From Marinifilum caeruleilacunae (lineage in GTDB: Bacteria > Bacteroidota > Bacteroidia > Bacteroidales > Marinifilaceae), in the NCBI RefSeq assembly GCF_013141825.1, contig NZ_RZNH01000014.1, forward strand, positions 1-64,000: a stretch of 64,000 bases of DNA. The letters run 5' to 3'. The translations under genes and the position numbers were made by a program. The notes beneath the pieces were generated by a model. The model was not told the origin of the DNA and did not search any database. It was given only the letters and a program-made list of their open reading frames with translations. Of this stretch, positions 27,722 to 36,628 are shown in pieces (positions within the stretch are counted from its first letter, which is position 1; each line of letters starts with the position of its first letter).

Positions 27722-28762
27722 TTAAAACTTCACAGTTACCTGTAACATGAAAATATCATTATCAATTTCATCAGCTCTTTCTGCACGGTACACGTAGTTT
27801 GCCTGAATCTTGGTCCAATCGTTCAAGAAATAGTTCAAACCATAAGTTGTACAGAATTCTGTGTTGTTGCCCATATCTTTATCCGAATCGAAGAATTCGC
27901 ATTTAAATACTGGCTGAAGGTTGTTGTTGAACTTGTACATTGCCATGATAAAACCACCATCGCGTTTCACGCTACCCTGATGTAAGGTTAGCTCTTCGCC
28001 ACAACCTCCACCGGTTGTATAAGATCCAACATCTTTACCATATAAGTATTCGGCTTGCAACATAAAAGCACCAGTTTTGTACTGAAGGTCGGCACCATAT
28101 CTTGTTCTTTCGTCATCAGGCATTCCTGCTGTAGCAGAAGCTGATTCACCATACTTGTAACTTGCACCAATTTTGAAGTTCTTATGAGGATTTAATACTA
28201 CACGTGCAGCGTAATCCTTCTTCTTGTTGTCGTCCTTATCGAATAAGCCAGTACCATTGGTTACTGCAAAACTGTACTGGAACAAAGTGGTATCGGCTCC
28301 ACCTAAAATCATAAAACCACGGTCACGATCTGGAGTAGCCAATTGCTCAACAACTCTCGAACGGTTTATTGTGTGTAGTTTGTGACAAGGTGTATTCAAT
28401 TCCATTGAGATAGGCGACTTGAAAGAACCCAGTGAAATTTTAGCAAAATCGAAACGAGAATAGGTTACAAATGCATCCAAAAGGTAAGCATCTCCATCAT
28501 GTCTTGTATTATCAGGACTTGCTTCCAATACTACATAGTAGCTGATATCGTAAGGAATTTTCCCCATTACACCAATTCGTGCACGATTAAAATCGAATGT
28601 GTTGGTATCGTCGTTCGCAGCATTTTCGTTGTACTGATATTTTGGCTGAATAAAACCAAAAACGTTAACACCTTCGCCCGATGGTTCGTCGCAACCCTGT
28701 GCATTTACCATCATTGGAAGACAGAAAGCAATTGCAAATAGTAATGCATATAATTTTTTCAT
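27722..28762 (-). CDS. Outer-membrane porin of the OprO/OprP type
   Basis: About 346 residues with a signal peptide (ending VNAQ). Alternating beta-strand motifs fit a phosphate-selective porin O/P-like barrel: FGFIQPKYQYNEN, FDFNRARIGVMGKI, YYVVLEASPD, and a C-terminal strand ending in F (MLQVTVKF). Start at 28762 is chosen because it begins the signal peptide; an upstream non-ATG codon would add 17 residues. Set between rhodanese genes, it may admit anionic sulfur compounds such as thiosulfate or polysulfide; the substrate is inferred. Confidence 0.82.
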   Translation of the reverse strand: MKKLYALLFAIAFCLPMMVNAQGCDEPSGEGVNVFGFIQPKYQYNENAANDDTNTFDFNRARIGVMGKIPYDISYYVVLEASPDNTRHDGDAYLLDAFVTYSRFDFAKISLGSFKSPISMELNTPCHKLHTINRSRVVEQLATPDRDRGFMILGGADTTLFQYSFAVTNGTGLFDKDDNKKKDYAARVVLNPHKNFKIGASYKYGESASATAGMPDDERTRYGADLQYKTGAFMLQAEYLYGKDVGSYTTGGGCGEELTLHQGSVKRDGGFIMAMYKFNNNLQPVFKCEFFDSDKDMGNNTEFCTTYGLNYFLNDWTKIQANYVYRAERADEIDNDIFMLQVTVKF

Positions 28763-28782
28763 GATTATCTTTTTTAGGTTTT

Positions 28783-28818
28783 GGGAATTGCATTTCAAAT
28801 GCTTGCTGTGCAATTCCC
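28783..28818 (-). other. Intercistronic hairpin before the porin gene
   Basis: GGGAATTGCA (28783-28792) pairs perfectly with TGCAATTCCC (28809-28818). It is followed on the minus strand by A-rich sequence, so it is not a standard terminator; an mRNA stabiliser is possible. Confidence 0.5.
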
Positions 28819-28857
28819 GATATTCGGTTAGTTTTTTGAATATTTTTTATTCCTGTA

Positions 28858-30738
28858 CTAGTTTACCAATGGTAAATCGGTTGTTGGCGTGCTAAACTTG
28901 TGACTTTCCAATGATGGATAAATCATGTTGTTCGAACCAAATTTTAATGAAACTGCATCGTAACCCAATACACTTAGATAAGCAGTAATCATAGAAGAAG
29001 TCTGACCAGTCCAACAGTAAGTACATACTGTAGCACTTGCATCAAGATTTTTCAACTCGTCATTTTCAAGGCTTAAAGGCTTAATTCTGTACGCACCTGC
29101 AATGTGACCATACTTGTCAACATCTGCCTGATCCCAGAAATTGTTAATGAAATAGTTTGCTGGAGATGTTAATACATCTGAAGCTTTTACTCCTTTAAAT
29201 CCACCTGAAGTCATTGCTGTAACTCTTTCCTGAAGAATGGCAGCTCCTGTAGTAGCCGAAGAAGTTAATGTTGGATATTCGAAAGTTTGAGGAGTTTCTA
29301 CAGCTGTAGTTACCCAGTTTGCATGACCTTCACCGTTAGCGCCATTTGTAGCACCTGAATTGTTTTCCCAGGAAGCAGATAAAGTTGAATTCCAACCACT
29401 CATACCCCATTTAAGTACTTTAGCATCGGTGTATCCGCTTAAGCGCAATGCAACTACTGCATGACCCGCAGTTTGACCAGTGTAACAAGCAACCAAAATT
29501 GGTTTCGTTGTACTTGCAGCATCAGCTACAATATTTCCTAATGATGAGTTTATTGCACCATCAATATGTCCATTATTGTAATCGGTTTCCGAACGGATAT
29601 CGATGATATCGTAAGTAGAAAGGAAGGTATTCAAATCAGCTTCTGCTGGAGCAGCTGTAATCCATCCATTTAAAATGTCCGGTAAATCAAGATCATTGGC
29701 TACCAAATAATCAGATAAAGTTTCGAAAGGATTGGTTTCTACCGGGTTAGAAGTAACAAGTGGTAAATCGGTTGTTGGAGTAGAAAACTTATGACTTTCC
29801 AATGATGGATAAATCATGTTGTTCGAACCAAACTTCAGAGAAACTGCATCATAACCAATTACATTAAGGTAAGCAGTAATCATAGAAGAGGTCTGACCTG
29901 TCCAGCAGTAAGTACATACTGTAGCATCAGAATCAAGATTTGCCAATTCGCCACCTTCGATACTTAAAGGCTGAATTCTATATGCACCAGCAATATGTCC
30001 GTAATGGTCAACATCGGCTTGTGCCCAATAGTTATTAATAAAATAGTTCGATGGATTTGTTAACACATCGCTTGCAGAAACACCTTTGAAACCAGCAATA
30101 AGCATTGCATTTACTCTCTCTTCAAGCATGGCTGCACCTGAAGTAGCAGTTGTACTGAAACCAGGGAAGTTAAAAGTCTGATTTGTAGCCACAGGAGTAG
30201 TTACCCAGTTTGCATGTCCTTCACCAACTGCACCATTGGTAGCACCTGAGTTACTTTCCCATTTGCCCGATAGAGTTGAGTTCCAACCGCACATCCCCCA
30301 TTTTAATACTTTGGCATCTGTGTATCCGCTTAAGCGCAATGCAACTACTGCATGACCAGCAGTTTGACCAGTATAACAAGCAACCAAAATTGGTTTTGTT
30401 GTACCGTTGGCTGTATTCAAAATATTGTCTAAAGATGAATTCACAGCACCTTCGATATGACCTGCTGCATAATCGGCTGCCGATCTGATATCAATAATAT
30501 CATAAGTATTCAGAAAAGTTGCTAAATCAGCTTCTGCTGGCGCTGCAGTAATCCAACCATTCAAAACATCCGGAAGATCAAGGTCATTCTCGACCATATA
30601 GTTGGTTAATGTTTCAAAATTAACCGTTAGATCAGGACCCGGCTCTGGAGTATACACATCATTCTCTTCCTTACAAGAAGTCAGAAGTAATGCGGGTACC
30701 AATGTAAAAATAAAGAAAAACTTCATTAATTTTTTCAT
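28858..30738 (-). CDS. Lipoprotein with four tandem rhodanese domains
   Basis: A 626-residue lipoprotein (LLLTSCK, lipid C22). It consists of two near-identical units of about 297 residues (891-bp period). Each unit carries two rhodanese-like domains: the first with a CYTGQTAG loop (C121; C418 in the second unit), the second with CTYCWTGQT (C275/C278; about C572/C575). All four therefore keep a candidate catalytic Cys. The high nucleotide similarity of the units points to a recent duplication. It probably sits on the periplasmic or outer face and binds or transfers sulfane sulfur for the reductase encoded downstream. Such a four-domain protein is larger than any common rhodanese I know. Confidence 0.85.
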   Translation of the reverse strand: MKKLMKFFFIFTLVPALLLTSCKEENDVYTPEPGPDLTVNFETLTNYMVENDLDLPDVLNGWITAAPAEADLATFLNTYDIIDIRSAADYAAGHIEGAVNSSLDNILNTANGTTKPILVACYTGQTAGHAVVALRLSGYTDAKVLKWGMCGWNSTLSGKWESNSGATNGAVGEGHANWVTTPVATNQTFNFPGFSTTATSGAAMLEERVNAMLIAGFKGVSASDVLTNPSNYFINNYWAQADVDHYGHIAGAYRIQPLSIEGGELANLDSDATVCTYCWTGQTSSMITAYLNVIGYDAVSLKFGSNNMIYPSLESHKFSTPTTDLPLVTSNPVETNPFETLSDYLVANDLDLPDILNGWITAAPAEADLNTFLSTYDIIDIRSETDYNNGHIDGAINSSLGNIVADAASTTKPILVACYTGQTAGHAVVALRLSGYTDAKVLKWGMSGWNSTLSASWENNSGATNGANGEGHANWVTTAVETPQTFEYPTLTSSATTGAAILQERVTAMTSGGFKGVKASDVLTSPANYFINNFWDQADVDKYGHIAGAYRIKPLSLENDELKNLDASATVCTYCWTGQTSSMITAYLSVLGYDAVSLKFGSNNMIYPSLESHKFSTPTTDLPLVN

Positions 30739-30797
30739 GACTCAATAGTTTAGATTTGTATTAGTTTAGGGTTTAATTAGGTTAGATAGTTCAAGTT

Positions 30798-31331
30798 TTA
30801 ACATCCGCCTGAATCTTCTTCTTCAGTTGCGGCATATTCCATCCCACCTTCTTCAATATTATCTTCGCTGATTTCGGGATAAGCTTCGTGCCAGCCATGC
30901 CAGCCTCCGCTAATTACCTTCACATTTTTGTATCCAAGCTGCTGTAATTTTAAGGCAGCCAACGGACTACGATTACTCTTCTTGCAGTACAGAATCAGTA
31001 ATTCTTCCTTTTCTGGTACATACAATCCTTCTTCATCCCATACCTTTTCGCTTGCAATTCTAAATTCCAGAACTCCTCTTGGAATAGATACCGACCCGGG
31101 GATATAACCTTTATCATGTTCCTTTGGCAGGCGTACATCTAATAATACATATGGATCTTCACCATTCATTAAAGTGTGGAAATCGCTTACTGTTATTTCA
31201 GTAATTTGTACTCGCGCATCAGCCACCATTTCATCAACGCTCTTGTATGTTTTTGCAGTTTGGTTCGTATTACTGCTACAAGCTGCAAGAGCAATAAGGC
31301 AGATAAAGAAAAAAGCCTTTATTGTTTTCAT
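30798..31331 (-). CDS. Single-domain rhodanese lipoprotein
   Basis: 177 residues from the ATG at 31331 (chosen because it starts the signal peptide). The lipobox LAAC gives lipid C18. One rhodanese domain follows with VLLDVRLPKEHDKGYIPGS and active-site C116 in ILYCKKSNRS. The C-terminal tail is acidic and ends GGC. It is the first gene of the sulfur locus, divergent from the FNR-type regulator, with 60 bp to the four-domain rhodanese gene. Confidence 0.88.
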   Translation of the reverse strand: MKTIKAFFFICLIALAACSSNTNQTAKTYKSVDEMVADARVQITEITVSDFHTLMNGEDPYVLLDVRLPKEHDKGYIPGSVSIPRGVLEFRIASEKVWDEEGLYVPEKEELLILYCKKSNRSPLAALKLQQLGYKNVKVISGGWHGWHEAYPEISEDNIEEGGMEYAATEEEDSGGC

Positions 31332-31691
31332 AGATTTGATATTTAGGTTTAAAAACTGTAACATTTTGATAAGAATTATTATATTTGCACGTTCTTATAA
31401 CGTTTGCAAGTATTTTGATAAGCAGAATTGATCTTTTTGAAATAAAACTAGCCTGCCCTCAATAAAGATTTATTTCTCTATTACAATATTAAAGGATTCC
31501 CACCCTGAAATCGAGAAAACTGCATCCCAATCCGTCAACCCAGAATCGGTAATTTGAAACAAAAAGTTTGACTCCAGACAGGTCAAAACTTGATCTATTA
31601 CATGTTTTTTTCCGTTATATGACATATGATTATACTCTAAATTTGTATATATTTACAGGAGTGCATACAACAACCTAAACCCCCTTACCCT
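31332..31691. other. Divergent control region of the sulfur locus and fnr-like gene
   Basis: 360 bp without a gene. An 11-bp direct repeat ATTTTGATAAG occurs at 31363-31373 and 31412-31422, each holding a Crp/Fnr-like half site TTGAT. A palindrome ACGTT-N5-AACGT (31390-31404) lies between them. A -7 box TAAATTTG (31638-31645) lies 47 bp before the regulator ATG. Confidence 0.5.
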
Positions 31692-32387
31692 ATGGCAATG
31701 CCTGTAAAAACAACCTGTTGCAAAGATTGCGTAAGCAAATCTGCTTGCTTTAAGGAACTGTCTGATGAAGAACTAGTTCTGATAGACCAGGGACGCTTCG
31801 AGGTCACTTTTAAGAAAGGTGAAATTGTATGTAAGCAAGGCATGCTTGCATCTCATTTGATCTATATTAAGAGTGGATTTGTGAAAATGTATATCGAAGG
31901 AGGTCACAATAAAAACATCATTTTAACCATCGAAAAGGATGGATATATGATCGGATTACAGTCTCTTTTCGGTAATAGTGTTTTCCATTACACAGCTGTT
32001 GCCTACGAGAACACAACTGTGTGCCTTTTCGAAATGAATACCATTAGTAAAATTATTGAGCAAAACTCTGGTTTTGCTTCGAAACTCATAGCTCGCCTGA
32101 ATGAAAATACCATTCGCGGATATGGACGTCTTTTCTGTCTGACTCAAAAACAGGCCAGTGGAAGGTTGGCAGATATTCTCTTATGCCTGTCCGATCGTTT
32201 GTACAAAAGCAATAACTTCGAAATGGCGCTCTCGCGAAGAGACCTTGCTGAAATTACTGTGATGTCGGTTGAAAGCCTTTCACGGGTGATTAAGGAATTT
32301 AAGGATGATAAAATCATTTCCCTGGAAGGAAGAAACCTGGAAATACTTGACAGAGAGAGGTTAGAACGAATTTGTGAAACAGGATAA
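31692..32387 (+). CDS. FNR-type Crp family regulator with four cluster cysteines
   Basis: A 231-residue Crp/Fnr regulator. The N-terminus has C10-x2-C13-x5-C19, the spacing of E. coli FNR C20/C23/C29. C111 in TTVCLFE matches FNR C122, so a [4Fe-4S] O2-sensing cluster is likely. A cyclic-nucleotide-like fold fills the middle. The C-terminal recognition helix has E-S-L-S-R, equivalent to FNR E209-xx-S212-R213, which reads TTGAT half sites. It diverges from the sulfur-reductase locus and is the obvious candidate to switch it on in anoxia; that is inference. Confidence 0.85.
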   Translation: MAMPVKTTCCKDCVSKSACFKELSDEELVLIDQGRFEVTFKKGEIVCKQGMLASHLIYIKSGFVKMYIEGGHNKNIILTIEKDGYMIGLQSLFGNSVFHYTAVAYENTTVCLFEMNTISKIIEQNSGFASKLIARLNENTIRGYGRLFCLTQKQASGRLADILLCLSDRLYKSNNFEMALSRRDLAEITVMSVESLSRVIKEFKDDKIISLEGRNLEILDRERLERICETG

Positions 32388-32403
32388 AACTAATAATAAA
32401 ATC

Positions 32404-32440
32404 AAAAAAAGGATTTCCAAAATTGGAAATCCTTTTTTTT
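32404..32440. terminator. Bidirectional terminator
   Basis: GGATTTCCAA and TTGGAAATCC form a strong stem flanked by seven A and eight T, so it can end transcription of both the fnr-like gene and the convergent AraC-TPR gene. Confidence 0.92.
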
Positions 32441-32448
32441 GATATCAT

Positions 32449-34509
32449 CTAAATCAGTTTTTTATCTTTTAGTACCTTCTTTAAGCGCTCGTGGCGTTGA
32501 TCAAATTTCTTTTTTAACACCTGCATAAATTCTTTATACTCTTTGGTATCACTTATTTCCTCCAGCAAAGGATCATCTTCTAAAAACAGGATCACCCAAA
32601 ATGAAAACTGATCCTCTTCGGCGAATCGTTCCAGCTCCTTAAAAGCTCTTTCCCTATCTCCTTCCTGTACGGCACAAACTGCTAAACTTAAATGTTTGTA
32701 GATGGAAGTATGTGTGTTGGCAAATTCCCTGTACGAATCAAACAACAATTTGGCTTCCTGGTATTTTCCTACCTCTTTATAAACATGAGCAATTTTAGAA
32801 TCTTCTCCGGCATAGATATCCAATTTTCGCTCTTCTCGCTCTTTTACAAAAATACTGTAATACTTATAGGCTTCCTGGTAGTCTCGTTGGTAGTAGCAAA
32901 TTTTTCCGATTTCCTGGAGAATATCCAGGCGTGTTTGGTCTTTATTCCAGGCAGTAATCAGAAGTTGTTTGGTTTCTTCCAAATCCTTGTTCTTAGCCAA
33001 CAAAACAAAGGCTCTTAAATATTCCGAAAACAAATTGTTCGGATTGTGATCAAGAGATTTATTAATGTATAATTCTGACTCTTCCACAAAGCCAGTTTGT
33101 ATCAGCGCATTACTAATATGTAAGTAGATATAGCTGGCTGTTACAGAATCGTTGGCAGCAATATTCAGTTGAATTCCTCGTAATGCATATTCGAGGTATT
33201 TTTCCGAATTAGGCATAAAATTCGCATAGAAATTCGATAGGTTATTTAATACGTAAGCAGAATTGGGTTGATACTCCAAAGCTCTTTCAAAATATGGAAT
33301 GGCCGCAGCATTCTCCCCTTTTGCGAGGTAGGATAAAGCTTTTGCGATTAGGCTTTGATAATCCTTCGAATCGTATAACATGGCCTGATCGGCATTAGCC
33401 ACCACCTTATCGACATGTAATTTTTCAGCCTTAAAAATATCTAAGTAATAATAGCCCATCGACTTAAATGCATAAGCACGTGCAAATTCAGGATCGAGTT
33501 CAATGGCTTTATCAAGATGAGCAATGGCTTCAAGTAAGACCTCTCTCTTCTCTTGTCGCATTAATTCCAAAGCCTTTAAATACTCATCGTATGCCTCAAG
33601 ATTATCGGTAGGTGTTTTGTCCATTAACTCCTCTTCTTCGGGTGTAATAATGGCTTCTACACTACTTGCAATTTTTTTTGCTACTTCTCTCTGTAATTTA
33701 AAAATATCCTGGGCCTGCCTGTCGTACTGTTCTGCCCACAAATGCGTGTCGTTACTGGCTTTAATGAGCTGAATATTCAATAAGATCTGATCGCCTATTT
33801 TCTGACCACTTCCTTCAACAAAGTAGCTTACATTTAACTCTTTGGCAATCTCGGGAATGCTAAGGTTCGAATTTCTATATTTCTCTACCGAAGTTCGGCT
33901 GATTACCCTTACATCTTCGATTTTCTGCAGGTGATTCAAAACCGACTCCATTAAACCATTTACAATGTACACATTAGCTGAATCTTTGCTGTCGTTCTTA
34001 AAGGGTAGCACGGCAATCGATTTATCTACCTCATTATCGCCAAACTGAATTGGATTCAAAATAAAATAGGTAGAGAGTATGCTTAGCAAAACAGCAATTA
34101 TTACGACAATAGTACCTTTGCGCGAATTTGGTTTTCGAGCTTCGCTTTCCTCTTTTGTTTCTTCTACTACTTCGTGCTTTCCGGTTTCGCCTGGCGGATA
34201 TCCATACAACTCTCTAAAACATTTAATAAAATAAGATGTGCTGCTAAAACCAACCTGGTAGGCAACTTCTGAAACATTTGCATCGCCCTGCAGCAAAATT
34301 TCTTTGGCATTTTCTAGTCTTATTTGCCTGATAAACTGGCTCACAGAAAGATTACATTGTTTTTTAACTTTTCGCAAGAGATTGGAACGACTCATTCCTA
34401 CTGCATCAGCCAATTCGGATACTCCAAAACTTTCGTTGGACAAGTTGTCCTCAACAAGTGAGGTAAGTTTTAATAGAAATTCATTCTCTTCAAATAAGTG
34501 ATCGGTCAT
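32449..34509 (-). CDS. Membrane-anchored AraC-type regulator with TPR domain
   Basis: A 686-residue protein. Residues 10-108 are an AraC-type double HTH (ELADAVGMSRSNLLRKV; VSEVAYQVGFSSTSYFIKCF). A single membrane helix spans about 132-151. Next is a TolB-like N-terminal domain (SIAVLPFKNDSKDSANVY; VRVISRTSVEKY), then many TPR repeats to the C-terminus. The DNA-binding domain should be cytoplasmic and the TPRs periplasmic, suggesting a one-piece transmembrane regulator. It diverges from an ankyrin lipoprotein and an acyltransferase, which may be its targets. The signal is unknown. Confidence 0.85.
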   Translation of the reverse strand: MTDHLFEENEFLLKLTSLVEDNLSNESFGVSELADAVGMSRSNLLRKVKKQCNLSVSQFIRQIRLENAKEILLQGDANVSEVAYQVGFSSTSYFIKCFRELYGYPPGETGKHEVVEETKEESEARKPNSRKGTIVVIIAVLLSILSTYFILNPIQFGDNEVDKSIAVLPFKNDSKDSANVYIVNGLMESVLNHLQKIEDVRVISRTSVEKYRNSNLSIPEIAKELNVSYFVEGSGQKIGDQILLNIQLIKASNDTHLWAEQYDRQAQDIFKLQREVAKKIASSVEAIITPEEEELMDKTPTDNLEAYDEYLKALELMRQEKREVLLEAIAHLDKAIELDPEFARAYAFKSMGYYYLDIFKAEKLHVDKVVANADQAMLYDSKDYQSLIAKALSYLAKGENAAAIPYFERALEYQPNSAYVLNNLSNFYANFMPNSEKYLEYALRGIQLNIAANDSVTASYIYLHISNALIQTGFVEESELYINKSLDHNPNNLFSEYLRAFVLLAKNKDLEETKQLLITAWNKDQTRLDILQEIGKICYYQRDYQEAYKYYSIFVKEREERKLDIYAGEDSKIAHVYKEVGKYQEAKLLFDSYREFANTHTSIYKHLSLAVCAVQEGDRERAFKELERFAEEDQFSFWVILFLEDDPLLEEISDTKEYKEFMQVLKKKFDQRHERLKKVLKDKKLI

Positions 34510-34766
34510 TATAGTGGGGTAAAATTGTCATCAATAAATCGGGAAAAAGATACAAATAATATCAAGATTATTCAGCAAGATATTCTGTTGTATTCTGAGG
34601 TTTTTGGTGCTTAAAAATCGCTTCTTGCATCATATTTTATACCTATGCGCCATAATTTATACTGATTCTCAAAAGCTTATATTCTTCGATTTTTAAATGA
34701 TATGTGCTGCATCATGATTTGAAAGACCTTTACATCAAACAAATGTTGAACTAAAAATCAGTAAAA

Positions 34767-35348
34767 ATGAAAGCACATAAATTATTAGCATTCGCAATGT
34801 ATTTCCTATTTGTATTAGCAGTTTATTCATGCGAAAACAAGAATTCAAAATCAGACACAACAGTAAAGGCTGAGAAGGTAAAAGCTCCTAAAACCGATAT
34901 TCATGCGGCTACTTTTATGGGAAATTTAAAATTAGTAGAACAGCACATTGCTGCGGGCACCAATTTAAATAGCAAAGAACCCATTGGCGGGTCTACCCCA
35001 TTAATTACAGCATGCTTATTCGGCAAAACCGAAGTTGCAAAGGCACTTATCGATGCAAATGCTGATTTAAGCATTAAAAACAATGATGGCTCAACCGCCC
35101 TTCATGTTGCAGCATTCTTTTGCAGAACAGAAATTGTAAAAGCTCTTCTTGAAAAGGGTGCCGATACCAATATAAAAAACAATGCTGGTGCCACTGCTTT
35201 AGAAAGCGTTTCGGCTCCTTTTACGCAAGTTAAAGGTGTTTACGAGTTCTTTAATAAGGAATTGGGACCTCTGGGATTAAGATTAAATTTTGAAAGAATT
35301 GAAAAGGCAAGACCTGAGGTAGCTGAATTGCTGAACAAGCAAAGCTAA
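34767..35348 (+). CDS. Ankyrin-repeat lipoprotein
   Basis: 193 residues with a lipoprotein signal (LAVYSCEN, lipid Cys about residue 22) and about three ankyrin repeats between residues 45 and 150: STPLITACLFGKTEVAKALIDANAD, STALHVAAFF, AGATALESV. Bacterial periplasmic ankyrin proteins often bind or protect partner proteins, but no partner is defined here. Divergent from the AraC-TPR regulator and 73 bp before the acyltransferase gene. Confidence 0.85.
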   Translation: MKAHKLLAFAMYFLFVLAVYSCENKNSKSDTTVKAEKVKAPKTDIHAATFMGNLKLVEQHIAAGTNLNSKEPIGGSTPLITACLFGKTEVAKALIDANADLSIKNNDGSTALHVAAFFCRTEIVKALLEKGADTNIKNNAGATALESVSAPFTQVKGVYEFFNKELGPLGLRLNFERIEKARPEVAELLNKQS

Positions 35349-35421
35349 TTCTTATTTTGCCGACAAATTGTAAACCATTAAATTCAGGGGGCAAAATGCC
35401 CTCTGGTAAATCATAGAAATC

Positions 35422-36510
35422 ATGACAACAACAGAAAGAAGATACGATATTGATTGGCTGAGAGTGATCACCATTGCTTTGTTATTGATCTACCACATTG
35501 CCATTGTTTTTCAGCCCTGGGCTCCATTTTTAGCTTTTATTAAAAGCGATACTTCAATGGAAAGCATTTGGATTCCGATGTCTGCGCTGAATATCTGGAG
35601 AATACCATTGCTGTTTTTCGTTTCGGGAATGGGAGTTTGCTTTGCCATGCGCAAAAGATCGGGCGCACAATTACTTCAGGAACGCAGCATTCGAATATTA
35701 ATTCCCTTTCTGTTTGGAATGTTTTGCATTGTTCCTTTGCATTTTCTGATCTGGAAATCTTTTTACAATCAGGACCTGGCATACATGACCAATCCAAGCC
35801 ATTTGTGGTTCCTTGGAAATATATTCGCCTATGTTTTGATTTTATTGCCACTTTTCCTCTACATGAAAAAAAATCATTTCAGGATCAAAAGCAGCTTGAA
35901 CAAATGGTTTAAAAGTCCACTGGCTTTGCTCTTTGTAATGATTCCTTTTGTATTGGAAGCCATTCTGGTTAATCCAAATCCTTTTGAAATGTATGCCATG
36001 ACTTTGCATGGATTTATACTGGGATTATTGGCCTTTTTCTTTGGTTATATTTTCATCCTTGCCGGAGAAACACTTCGAAGATCTTTGATGAAATGGAAAT
36101 GGTACTTATTAGCCTTGGCAGTAGGCATGTACACTACTCGTTTGTTGGTTTTCGAATTGCAATCGCCAAACTATCTTATGGCCATTGAGTCGAATCTCTG
36201 GATATTTGCAATTTTTGGTTTTGCTTTCCAGTATTTAAACAAAGGAAGTAAAACATTGAGCTATTTAAGCGAGGCAGCCTACCCGGTTTATATTATACAT
36301 ATGGCAATGTTGTATGCTGCATCTTACTTCATAGTACCGCTACAAATACCTGCAATTCTTCAGTTCGTACTAATTAACCTGTTTACATTTGCTGCTTGCT
36401 TTGTATTGTACGAATTTGTGATAAAACGAAGTATTGTATTGCGACCTTTGTTTGGACTTAAAATTAGAGTCAAACAAAAATTAGAATTGAAAACACAAGA
36501 AATACATTAA
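35422..36510 (+). CDS. Acyltransferase 3 family membrane protein
   Basis: A 362-residue polytopic protein of the acyltransferase 3 (OafB/OpgC-like) family. The N-terminus has YDIDWLRVITIALLLIYH with the family Asp and His, and about ten hydrophobic helices follow. Family members transfer acyl groups to surface glycans or other carbohydrates at the inner membrane. The substrate is not deducible. No terminator is evident before the repeat-rich gap. Confidence 0.85.
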   Translation: MTTTERRYDIDWLRVITIALLLIYHIAIVFQPWAPFLAFIKSDTSMESIWIPMSALNIWRIPLLFFVSGMGVCFAMRKRSGAQLLQERSIRILIPFLFGMFCIVPLHFLIWKSFYNQDLAYMTNPSHLWFLGNIFAYVLILLPLFLYMKKNHFRIKSSLNKWFKSPLALLFVMIPFVLEAILVNPNPFEMYAMTLHGFILGLLAFFFGYIFILAGETLRRSLMKWKWYLLALAVGMYTTRLLVFELQSPNYLMAIESNLWIFAIFGFAFQYLNKGSKTLSYLSEAAYPVYIIHMAMLYAASYFIVPLQIPAILQFVLINLFTFAACFVLYEFVIKRSIVLRPLFGLKIRVKQKLELKTQEIH

Positions 36511-36628
36511 TTTAATTTGTCTTCGTAATAATTTAGGAAGGATATATAAGGGTGCTCTACATCTTAGGTTTTAACAAGAAATAGTATCTATAAGTATAAC
36601 GCAAGTCTGTTGCTTGATTTTACATTTT

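Noticed and set aside
28858-30738. Tandem repeats as a CRISPR or assembly artefact
   Set aside because: The frame stays open across both units and each unit encodes complete rhodanese domains with divergence at scattered positions, so a real gene duplication is more likely.
31390-31404. ACGTT-N5-AACGT palindrome as a Crp/Fnr box
   Set aside because: It lacks the TTGAT/ATCAA or TGTGA/TCACA half sites expected for the regulator's recognition helix.
35366-35390. AATTGTA after the ankyrin gene as an operator copy
   Set aside because: No TGGTT or TACAA at the required offsets.
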